From the NCBI RefSeq assembly GCF_007183175.1, contig NZ_AP019807.1:2400001-2464000 (forward strand): 64,000 bases of DNA, read 5' to 3'. The DNA comes from Microbulbifer sp. GL-2. GTDB lineage: Bacteria; Pseudomonadota; Gammaproteobacteria; Pseudomonadales; Cellvibrionaceae. The notes beneath the pieces are model-generated. The model saw only the letters and a program-made list of their open reading frames with translations. It did not search any database and had not been told where the DNA came from. Position numbers and translations under genes: made by a program. The stretch's first letter is position 1, and every line of letters starts with the position of its first letter. This document shows, piece after piece, positions 23,441 through 31,274 of the stretch.

Positions 23441-23468
23441 TTCAAGTCCCGCCCTGGCACCACATCAA
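23441..23468 (+). repeat. attR: duplicated tRNA-Leu 3' end
   Basis: TTCAAGTCCCGCCCTGG and CACCACATCAA repeat 3913-3941 with a single G deleted at the acceptor stem. No tRNA body precedes it. It marks the right boundary of the 19.5-kb element. Confidence 0.88.
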
Positions 23469-23497
23469 AGCCTTCAGATACCTGAAGCAATCCGAAA

Positions 23498-23526
23498 AGC
23501 CCCGCAAATTGCGGGGCTTTTTTTAT
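23498..23526 (+). terminator. Terminator after attR
   Basis: AAGCCCCGCAAATTGCGGGGCTT is followed by seven T. It is probably the original terminator of the secG-tRNA-Leu transcript, displaced by the insertion. Confidence 0.85.
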
Positions 23527-23957
23527 TTCTGAAATATCAATCACGCCTGGAGCAATATATCTAGGCTCTTCTATTCCTGCTTGCTTTACGTCAATCCGTA
23601 TACATTTTTAATTCTGGTTAAAGTGGTGCTCTACCTGTAAGTTGAATGGTTTTTTGACTTTAAGTTGTTGGATATAAGCCCTAAGTAGACCTTTTTTAGC
23701 ATTTACGATATTGAAGCTTAGTTGAACCGTACAATTTTGTAAGAGGCTGTAACTGGAAGGCAGCTGAAGAAAGTTGATCGCTAATGTGTATGGTTGAATA
23801 CTAATAAATGGCGTAAGACAAATTTTAGACCGCTGCTGGTTGGTTATAGATAGTTCTGTATTTTCTCAGATATTAAGATGTAGTTAAGTATCAATAACAG
23901 AGTTACTGGTAGTGCGTATGGGTTGTCGATGAGAGAGTCCTAGAAAAGGGAATTCAA
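23527..23957. other. Intergenic, AT-rich, no gene seen
   Basis: About 430 bases between the element boundary and the next gene. It should contain the promoter of the following surface protein gene, but no convincing motif was picked out. Confidence 0.4.
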
Positions 23958-26120
23958 ATGGTACCGAGAAGTCCAATCTCCAAAACAATAATTCTTAATA
24001 GCTTACTGGCTGTATTTTTTACTTTGCAATCGGGAGTAGCATTTTCTGAAAGCAATCGCACCGACTTCGATTTAGATGATGATGGCCTGATAGAAATCAA
24101 TGACCTCGCTGACCTCAATGAGATTCGCAATAATCTGGACGGTGCTTCCCTATATGGTGGCAGCACTGGCTGTCCCCCATCGGGCTGCTCTGGGTTTGAA
24201 TTGGCCCATGATTTGGATTTTGACATAGATGGTAGTGGAGTTACTCACCAAGATGATGCCTACTGGAGTGGATTCCGTTGGCAACTGATTGGAAGTCCAG
24301 ATAATCCCTTTACAGCAGTATTTAAGGGGAATAATCATTCGATATCTAATTTATATATCGAATCGGTATCAAGAGTTGAGCATAGTTATTCAGTGCTCTT
24401 TGGCGGGTTGGAAGAGGCAGAGGTTGACGGTGCCGATATCAGTGCTATTTGGATCGGCGAGAATGCAGCTGTTGTAACTGTTGGCGTTGATGGGGCTTCC
24501 GTTCTAAGCGGACGAGGTGAAACTTCACAAGGGTTGGGTGACTGTACTTCTACTGGTGTGACTTTGATTAATCCTACAGCTGCCATACAGAATTGTGTAG
24601 ATACAAATTCGGGAGTCGTGGAGCACGGTGGTGTGGTGAGTGAGGGTGTTTCTGGCGTAGGTGTAACAACTGTAGATGAATCTGGTGGTGAGGTGGTTGG
24701 GGGAGAAGGTACCGATGGTGTTATAGATGTTTCTTTAAATGACCCTACGGTGATAACCGTTGAGTACCCGGAACTAGATCCCCCAATTATTGATAATGAG
24801 ATACCTCCGTTAGGTCCCACAGATAATAATTACATTGCAAGCCTTTCAACATATTTTTATCAGTTGGGTGTACCCTCCGATGAAATTTTTACTGGTTCAG
24901 CCCTAGCATATAGTGATGCGGGTGAGGTCACTGTTGGATCGCTTGTAGCTCATTTCCTTATGGATGACCCTTATACCCTCAGCTATAGTTGGAGTTCTCC
25001 AACTCTGATATCAATGAATGGATATAGCGATAGTAGCTTTACTTTCGACCCTTCAGGTTTGGAAGGCACTTATAAAGTTGGTTTGGTTGTTTCCCATTCT
25101 AGTGGTGGAGAGGCTAGCTCCAGTATGTTGATTCGGATTGAGGATTCTGTTCCCCGGTTTAGGAATGATGAGGATACTGATGGAGACGGCATTAGCGATA
25201 TTGTAGAGAGTGTAACGGACTTGGATAAAGACCGGATACCTGATTATTTGGATAAGAAAGGACCTGACAATCTATTGCCCACCAGTATTACAGGGGCTGA
25301 TATGCAGAGTACTGGGGGCGTTTCTCTTGCTCTTGGGGATAGCGCTTATACGGCTGGGCAGAATATCAGTGGTATCACCCTTGAAGATATTGATCGATTC
25401 TACGGCGAAGGTCTAGCGACCCAAAATAATTATCAGTTCTTGCATGGTATTTTTGATTACATCGTAAATGGTATAGAACCTGCAGAAAGTACCCAGGTTA
25501 CCATTCCATTGACCGCCGCCACCTTGGCGGATGCTCGTTATGTGAAGTATCGGCAGGGTGTGGGCTGGGTCAACTTTATTGAGGATGAAAAAAATAGCAT
25601 TGCGTCTGCGATGGGTGTGTCGGGTAGATGTCCAAAGCCGGGAAGTGATGACTACACGCCAGGTATTAATGAGGGACACTATTGTTTACAACTGACTTTG
25701 CAAGATGGTGGTCCGAACGACGCAGATGAGATAGCTAATGGTACGGTGACGGATACTGGCGCGATTGCCACTTTAGGGGTAACCGAACCAATTATTACTA
25801 TTAAGTCTGAGATGTTGGAGACAGCAATCTTTGAGGGAGAAGGAGAGAGGGTGGTACTGGCTTTAGTACTTGAGAGTGATTCCGCTGATGCGCTGCTTAA
25901 AGGCTTCGCACTGAAGGCCGAAGGGGAGTTGAATGAGGTCAAAGACATTGAGGCTGTAAGGTTATATCATGATGAAAACAGTAATGGGATACCTGAAGCT
26001 TCTGAGTTGATTGCCTCTAGTCAATTCACTTGTGATAATGGAACTCTGAATTTTGTGCTTGACCATTCTTACCAGCTACCAATTGATGAAACCTTCTGGT
26101 TCATTACCTATGAATTTTAA
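23958..26120 (+). CDS. Secreted thrombospondin-3-repeat/choice-of-anchor protein
   Basis: The 720-residue exported protein has a signal peptide of about 31 residues. A calcium-binding-like stretch follows (DFDLDDDGLIEINDLADLNEIRNNLDG, typical of marine proteins with GLUG-like repeats), then a low-complexity Val/Gly/Thr region (about 155-270). An Ig/PKD-like region and a thrombospondin type 3 repeat follow (DTDGDGISDIVE, DLDKDRIPDYLD, about 405-435). A choice-of-anchor-like domain comes next (YRQGVGWVNFIEDEKNSIAS, HYCLQLTLQDGGPNDAD). No LPXTG or PEP-CTERM tail is visible. It is probably a surface or adhesion protein. A small lipoprotein gene follows 36 bases later. Confidence 0.8.
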   Translation: MVPRSPISKTIILNSLLAVFFTLQSGVAFSESNRTDFDLDDDGLIEINDLADLNEIRNNLDGASLYGGSTGCPPSGCSGFELAHDLDFDIDGSGVTHQDDAYWSGFRWQLIGSPDNPFTAVFKGNNHSISNLYIESVSRVEHSYSVLFGGLEEAEVDGADISAIWIGENAAVVTVGVDGASVLSGRGETSQGLGDCTSTGVTLINPTAAIQNCVDTNSGVVEHGGVVSEGVSGVGVTTVDESGGEVVGGEGTDGVIDVSLNDPTVITVEYPELDPPIIDNEIPPLGPTDNNYIASLSTYFYQLGVPSDEIFTGSALAYSDAGEVTVGSLVAHFLMDDPYTLSYSWSSPTLISMNGYSDSSFTFDPSGLEGTYKVGLVVSHSSGGEASSSMLIRIEDSVPRFRNDEDTDGDGISDIVESVTDLDKDRIPDYLDKKGPDNLLPTSITGADMQSTGGVSLALGDSAYTAGQNISGITLEDIDRFYGEGLATQNNYQFLHGIFDYIVNGIEPAESTQVTIPLTAATLADARYVKYRQGVGWVNFIEDEKNSIASAMGVSGRCPKPGSDDYTPGINEGHYCLQLTLQDGGPNDADEIANGTVTDTGAIATLGVTEPIITIKSEMLETAIFEGEGERVVLALVLESDSADALLKGFALKAEGELNEVKDIEAVRLYHDENSNGIPEASELIASSQFTCDNGTLNFVLDHSYQLPIDETFWFITYEF

Positions 26121-26156
26121 TTAGTCGAATATCTATTTGTTATTTTGGGAAAAGCT

Positions 26157-26402
26157 ATGTATTTTAGTTTCCAGAAATTAAAACTCATACCTACTGTATT
26201 TTTGATTTCGATCATAGTGGCCTGCAGTAAATCTTCCAATAATATTGTTCAAGCTGAAATCGATTCAATTTCTGAGAGTAAAGCTTTTTCTGTCAGGGTT
26301 GAGTCTGTTGAAATTGAGCGCCTTAGTACTGGGGCAGCCGTGGAAATTGAGACCTCCGAGGCCAATAGTGAAGATCTGAGTTATATGACGGGCCCAAACT
26401 GA
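26157..26402 (+). CDS. Small unknown lipoprotein
   Basis: ATG 26157 is preferred over 26145 (GGGAAAAG just upstream). The 81-residue protein has a lipoprotein signal (LIPTVFLISIIVAC, lipobox IVAC). A Ser/Glu-rich mature part of about 60 residues has no known motif. It likely forms an operon with the upstream surface protein and ends before a strong terminator. Confidence 0.65.
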   Translation: MYFSFQKLKLIPTVFLISIIVACSKSSNNIVQAEIDSISESKAFSVRVESVEIERLSTGAAVEIETSEANSEDLSYMTGPN

Positions 26403-26440
26403 GAAATTTATTCAAGAGTGGCTTGAACTTTTTCAAATGG

Positions 26441-26465
26441 AAGCCCCAAGCTTTGGGGCTTTTCT
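26441..26465 (+). terminator. Rho-independent terminator
   Basis: AAGCCCCAAGCTTTGGGGCTT is followed by TTCTG, 38 bases after the lipoprotein stop. Confidence 0.8.
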
Positions 26466-26789
26466 GTGTGTCGACCATATAAATACTTACTCATTAATAA
26501 AACTGGGTAGGATTTGATCGTAGAGGATCAAAGTGAATCTCAGCAATGATCCGTGGGCCCTAGTAATTTGACAGAATGGGGCAGGGGAAAAGTCGCTCCC
26601 TGTCAAGTTACGAAATGGTGTAACCTGATTCTTGACATTGCGACAATAAGTACAGATTTTTGTGGAGCACTGTGCCAGTTCCTGGTAGTTCTTCTGCAGA
26701 CTTCCTTTGCGCCGGGGATGTGCAACCCTGAAAGGAGTATCAACGATCAACACCAGTGAAGCATCTGAAAGTTGTTCTCTCGTACTATG

Positions 26790-27391
26790 TAGATACGCTT
26801 GAACAAATGGCCTGGTCTGATCGGGATTTTAGAAGGTAGGGGCAACTTACCGGACCAGTTGGTGCCACTATCAAAAATACCACAAAATCTGCCACCGATC
26901 AGTCAGCGCCTGGCGATGTAAATGAACTGATAAACCCGCGCTAATAAGCGGATCAATGCTGCAGGTTTACCAAAGATGATTGACGCTGGGCGTACAGATC
27001 CGGCAGTGGTGGAAAAAGTATTGCAATTAACTACTCAGGCCCCACCGATGCCATTAAAGGCACAGTGCACAGCTAATGTAATCAATGGTGTCTCTTTCCT
27101 ATTTACCGATCCAGGATTTAAGGTACCAATTGATAGGATCTACACTGGAGTATCTCAGAGGGCAGTGATTTGATGTTGCACCTGGTACATATCCATAGTT
27201 GCCAGTTCAGGTTTATTAAATTCAATGGGTAGGTACCGCCAGTTTATATGCGTGGATGAAAAGCACGGTATCTATCTCAGGCGGTGGCAGTGCAGAAATA
27301 TATGTACTTTTCCCACTGGAGGCGATGCCAGATATGCCCCGCATGGTCCACTGCCATGTACTGGAGCATGAAGATTCGGGCATGATGACGT
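26790..27391 (+). pseudogene. Decayed multicopper oxidase (C-terminal fragments)
   Basis: Several short frames in different phases encode pieces of a CueO-like multicopper oxidase. One contains INGVSFLFTDPGFKV. The last (27257-27391) ends with MVHCHVLEHEDSGMM, which is the C-terminal type 1/type 3 copper ligand motif (HCH-x3-H-x4-M). Stops and frame changes separate them and the N-terminal cupredoxin domains are not visible. A MerR regulator lies next to it, as is usual for copper efflux loci. It is a relic, not a functional enzyme. The 330 bases before it hold no gene. Confidence 0.6.
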
Positions 27392-27426
27392 AATTCTGAG
27401 TGCAGGTACTATAATTCACTTGGCCT

Positions 27427-27879
27427 TCAATGTCGCTTTCCAGGCTTAGCGGGTTTAGTTTTACGGTCTTCCTTATGTTGTAGCTTCATGGCCTTTTTAA
27501 TAAGCTCCTGGAAGTTGGGACATTCCAGCTGGTTTTCCTCTGGGCAGTTAGCGACATGCCGTAAACCATCGCGCATGGCCTTCAGTCTGCGAATGTTCTT
27601 ATCAAGTTCATCAGCTTTTTCAAGCAGTTGCTCCCGATCGATATTGGGCTGGCTGCTATAGGTGAACATGGAGGCAATTTCATCAAGGGAAAACCCTGCA
27701 TAACGTGCAAGGGAGATCAACGACAGCTGTTCCACCACGCTAACAGGGAAAATCCTGGTGATTCCACGCCTGCTGATAGACTTGATTAGCCCTTTTTCCT
27801 CATAATACCGCAATGTCGAGGAGGGCAGCCCCGTGCGTTTTGATACTTCACGAATATCGATTTCCCGATGATTACTCAT
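27427..27879 (-). CDS. MerR-family transcriptional regulator
   Basis: The 150-residue protein starts at ATG 27879 with GAGGTC upstream; the longer frame to 28011 has an unconserved leader. The N-terminal winged HTH is clear (IREVSKRTGLPSSTLRYYEEKGLI, residues 8-31). A dimerisation coiled coil follows (about 80-110). It ends with a cysteine pair region (NCPEENQLECPNF) and a basic tail. The Cys spacing is unlike CueR or MerR metal loops and resembles COG0789 drug/redox-type members. Its start region overlaps a 19-bp-spacer promoter that faces the efflux pump. Confidence 0.9.
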   Translation of the reverse strand: MSNHREIDIREVSKRTGLPSSTLRYYEEKGLIKSISRRGITRIFPVSVVEQLSLISLARYAGFSLDEIASMFTYSSQPNIDREQLLEKADELDKNIRRLKAMRDGLRHVANCPEENQLECPNFQELIKKAMKLQHKEDRKTKPAKPGKRH

Positions 27880-27884
27880 TTTTA

Positions 27885-27915
27885 TTGACCTCAAGCTGGC
27901 TTGAAGTTGTATCCT
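27885..27915 (+). promoter_or_regulatory. MerR-type promoter with 19-bp spacer
   Basis: TTGACC (27885-27890), a 19-base spacer containing the dyad TCAAGC-TG-GCTTGA, then TATCCT (27910-27915). The overlong spacer with a central dyad is the signature of MerR-family activated promoters. It reads toward the efflux pump gene. Confidence 0.75.
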
Positions 27916-28202
27916 AGTTTTCACTCTAGTTTCTGGCAAGCTTTGAGTTAAGAGTAAAGGGGTAACCTTAAGGATAAGTGAGGGGTTAGGGAAGTAAAAA
28001 GAGAGGGGCACATGTAGTTCTAGCTATACCTAATTAACTTATCTACTGTGATAGACAATTGGCATGTGCTACTTGTTGCTCTTGCGCCTACCGGCGGAAG
28101 CAACCTCATCTCTTCTCACATTGTTTCCCCTTACTCAGGTGGAAGCAGGTTTTAGTAGCGCGATCTGGATCACAGTCTTATGGCAAATCATATTTGAATC
28201 TT

Positions 28203-29639
28203 ATGCCTGCAGTAAAAAAGCTCCTCAAACCATCTGGCAAAGATATCTCTGGCAACTTATCCAGTCGGGGAATCCTAACAGCCTTGTGTCTGGCTACCCT
28301 GCTTAATGCGCTGGCGGTCAGCAGTGTAAATATTGCATTACCAGAGCTGGTCACAGGTCTTGGGACTACTTACGCGCGTGGGCAGTGGATCATTATTGCT
28401 TTCATGATTTTCCTCACCGCCGCCTTGGCTGTTGCCGGACGCGCAAGTGATAAGGTGGGGCGAAAAAAAATTTTTATCCAGGGTGTACTGCTCTTTTGCG
28501 TATCAACCTTACTCTGTGGATTGTCGCCAAATATCTGGGTATTGGTTTTCTTTCGTGCACTGCAGGGTATTGGTGCGGCAATGTTTACCGCTGTTTCCAT
28601 GGCAATTGCCAGTGATGCCTTTTCCAAGGCTCGAGTAGGTATGGCAGTGGGGCTGTTGGGTAGTGTCTCGGCTGTAGGCACTGGTACCGGGCCTGTATTG
28701 GGCGGACTACTGTTGGAAATATCCACTTGGCAGGCGGTATTCCTCATTAAAGTACCGTTGGGTGTGGCTGTTTATTGGTTGGCACAGCGATATTTACCGG
28801 AAGATGCCAAGGTTACGCCTGATGAGCATGATGATCGCCCGCGTAATTTTCTTGCAGCACTTTGTATATTTTCAGCGATTCTTTTTTATACCCTATCGAT
28901 AAAACCACTGAATGATAACTATGGGTTCATCAACATAGTTACACTGGTTTTCTCGGCACTATGCATTTGGGGCCTTTTCTTGAGTAGGCGTGGTGAAACT
29001 GTGCCCCGGCTTGGCAGCTATGCACTGTACACCAACCTTGCTACCAACCTGCTTGTCGCCGCCTCGGTAATGAGTTCTCTGGTTGTTGGGCCTTTTTACC
29101 TGACACTGGCCCTGGGGTTGAACTTCTCCCAGACCGGCTTGGTAATGTCCGTCGGGTCTTTTGTCGTTGCCATTTGTTCCAATATTGCCGGGCGCTTGGT
29201 AGACAGATTCAAGTCACGTAGTATGGTGATTATCGGCCTGACCTTTCTGGCACTGGGAGCTATGGGTATGGCTAATTTACAGGTGGAGCATGGTGTAGCT
29301 GGTTATTTGGTTTGTTCCATAGCAATGGCTATTGGGTATGGAACTTACTTGTCCTCCAATAACACTTTTACCATGAACAGTGCCAGCAGTGATGTTAAAG
29401 GTAATATTTCAGGTCTCCTGAACCTGTCCAGAAATCTTGGATTGCTCACTGGGGCATCGTTGATGAGTGTGGTTTTTGCTGGGGTTTCACACTTGTCATA
29501 TATGCGTAGTGCTGATCCAACCCTGGTCCAGACGGGACTGAATCAGGTATACCTACTGGCTCTTTTATTTCTTGTTATTGCACTGATAGCTCAGTCTCTA
29601 TCAATCCTGGCCAGTCGTCACCGCTTGGCTGTTGGCTAA
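28203..29639 (+). CDS. DHA2-family (14-TM) MFS efflux transporter
   Basis: The 478-residue inner-membrane protein has about 14 hydrophobic helices. MFS motif A is GRASDKVGRKK (after TM2), and motif C is GTGTGPVLGGLL (TM5), which marks drug/proton antiporters of the EmrB/QacA type. The first TM carries NALAVSSVNIALPEL, like EmrB. ATG 28203 is favoured because the frame upstream to 28059 encodes an implausible Cys-rich leader. It is likely induced by the divergent MerR protein through the 19-bp-spacer promoter. No EmrA-like partner is adjacent. Confidence 0.88.
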   Translation: MPAVKKLLKPSGKDISGNLSSRGILTALCLATLLNALAVSSVNIALPELVTGLGTTYARGQWIIIAFMIFLTAALAVAGRASDKVGRKKIFIQGVLLFCVSTLLCGLSPNIWVLVFFRALQGIGAAMFTAVSMAIASDAFSKARVGMAVGLLGSVSAVGTGTGPVLGGLLLEISTWQAVFLIKVPLGVAVYWLAQRYLPEDAKVTPDEHDDRPRNFLAALCIFSAILFYTLSIKPLNDNYGFINIVTLVFSALCIWGLFLSRRGETVPRLGSYALYTNLATNLLVAASVMSSLVVGPFYLTLALGLNFSQTGLVMSVGSFVVAICSNIAGRLVDRFKSRSMVIIGLTFLALGAMGMANLQVEHGVAGYLVCSIAMAIGYGTYLSSNNTFTMNSASSDVKGNISGLLNLSRNLGLLTGASLMSVVFAGVSHLSYMRSADPTLVQTGLNQVYLLALLFLVIALIAQSLSILASRHRLAVG

Positions 29640-29906
29640 TCCACACTTTCCTGAAAGTCCGGTAGGTACAAGTTCGCCTGCCGGGTTCTATCTCTGGCGA
29701 TTTATGCCAATTAGGTATTCCCTTTAAAAATCACAGCCTGAAATCGATATGCTTTACGGCTTGACCTAAAGGGAGCTTTAAGTTGTACCTTGTCTTTGTA
29801 CTTGGGCTAGGCCTGATATGCAAAAAGTGATTTTTGGTTTTTACACGGGGGTTACTTTCTCGACAGGTTTCGCTAGCTTAACCACTCGTAGAACAGGAGA
29901 TAAGTT

Positions 29907-30422
29907 ATGGCTATCAATGCACTGGAACAATGTATTGCAGAACTGTGTGAATACTGGAGCGGCTTGAATTCAGACACGATTATTCGTTGTCGGACGGCGC
30001 TTGCCGGATTGGCAAATACCTCAGGTTCTGAGGGATGGCTTGTAGAGCTGCATAAAAAGAGAGAAGCCACATCCGAATTGTATAGAGACCCGGAAAGGGG
30101 TTTTATATTACTGGCTCATGTGGAACCTCAAGGCCTGTATCGTAATCCGCATAACCATGGCAAAGGGTGGGTTTTTTATGCCCTTCAGCATGGGCAGGTG
30201 GAAATGTCTACCTATGGCCAAGTTCGGGTAGAGGGAGGAGGGGAGCAGCTTGTTAGCCGGGGTTCTTATACTATGCACCCAGGTGATTGCAGTGCTTTTC
30301 TTCCAGGTGATATTCACGACACTCGTTGTATATCTGATTACTCCTTAATGTTCCGCCTAACCAGTTGTGATTTCTCTGAGGAAAAGCGGCAGGGTCGGCT
30401 ACAGCAGTTTGAAAGCTGTTGA
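29907..30422 (+). CDS. Cupin-fold protein (cysteine-dioxygenase-like)
   Basis: The 171-residue protein has a predicted double-stranded beta-helix. The metal-binding motif is PHNHGKGWVFYALQHGQVEM (His-x-His plus Glu, about residues 83-102), and a second cupin motif is HPGDCSAFLPGDIHDTR (about 130-146) with the third His. It resembles predicted metal-dependent dioxygenases of the CDO/COG5553 type. The substrate is unknown. ACAGGAG precedes the ATG. It stands alone. Confidence 0.75.
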   Translation: MAINALEQCIAELCEYWSGLNSDTIIRCRTALAGLANTSGSEGWLVELHKKREATSELYRDPERGFILLAHVEPQGLYRNPHNHGKGWVFYALQHGQVEMSTYGQVRVEGGGEQLVSRGSYTMHPGDCSAFLPGDIHDTRCISDYSLMFRLTSCDFSEEKRQGRLQQFESC

Positions 30423-31274
30423 GGAATATCCCAGGTTACAGGAAATTACATCGGGAGAGCTGTAGTAAGCTCTTCCAGGGTGTTTTTACTTTGAAATAAA
30501 AAATATGAAACCTGTTTCAGAATTCTCGGTGAAAGATGGTTTTTCCTTTAGTTTTTATTTGTAAGCATTTAGAAAGAATGGTGTGTGCAAAAATTCATGG
30601 CTTGTTGATTTTTCTATTGATGACAGGTCAAAAGTTTGAGGTAATTGTGTAAGCTTTGAATTTATCTTTTTTTGCTTTTGGTGCATATTTTTCCTTGCGT
30701 TAATCTTTTACCTCTGGGTTTTCCAGGCTTCTCCCCTGGTTGGCAGGCCTGGTATTTTAATGGGGCTTGGTTTTTTAATTTTGTTTCATTTTTTGATTCT
30801 TTATCGTTTTTTTTAACACAAATAGAGTATCTTGAGTTAATTAGGTTGCCTTATATGGAATAAAAATTCCAGCCCTGTCTTTGGCTTCAGTAAATCAATA
30901 CAGCTAACAGGGAACCAATCTTATTCTGCCATATCGAATCAGCAGTGTCCGTATGGGATGTTGTCAGTAGAGCGTATCAAAATATTAAATTTTTTAGTGT
31001 GTGTAACAAAGCTCTGCTTGCAAGAATAAAGACGGAGTTGGGTGTCTCGTTTCCAATACTACTTAGGTCTGATTCTAGATTTTATTCTATTGATCGTGCC
31101 CAAAAATGATTGGCCGGGTTACCTTTCTAGTTTTTGATATGTCAATGCTCCCTCGAATTATTCACGTAAGTCCTTAAAAACTACTTGCTGCAATACCACT
31201 TGCCCACTATTTAGTGGCCCCTTCGTGCACGATGGTGTTTGTAATAAAACCCTAAAAAGATAACTGGAGACTCC
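30423..31274. other. 850-base AT-rich gap, no gene seen
   Basis: The region is T-rich (for example 30660-30830) with no credible frame, RNA gene or repeat. It probably contains the regulatory region of the downstream chitinase gene. Confidence 0.4.

Noticed and set aside
28059..28202. N-terminal extension of the efflux pump (start at 28059)
   Set aside because: The leader is Cys/Arg-rich, not transporter-like. The first transmembrane segment and homologous N-termini fit ATG 28203.
30672..30863. 63-aa hydrophobic ORF in the gap before the chitinase gene
   Set aside because: It is a T-rich translation without a start signal or conserved look.
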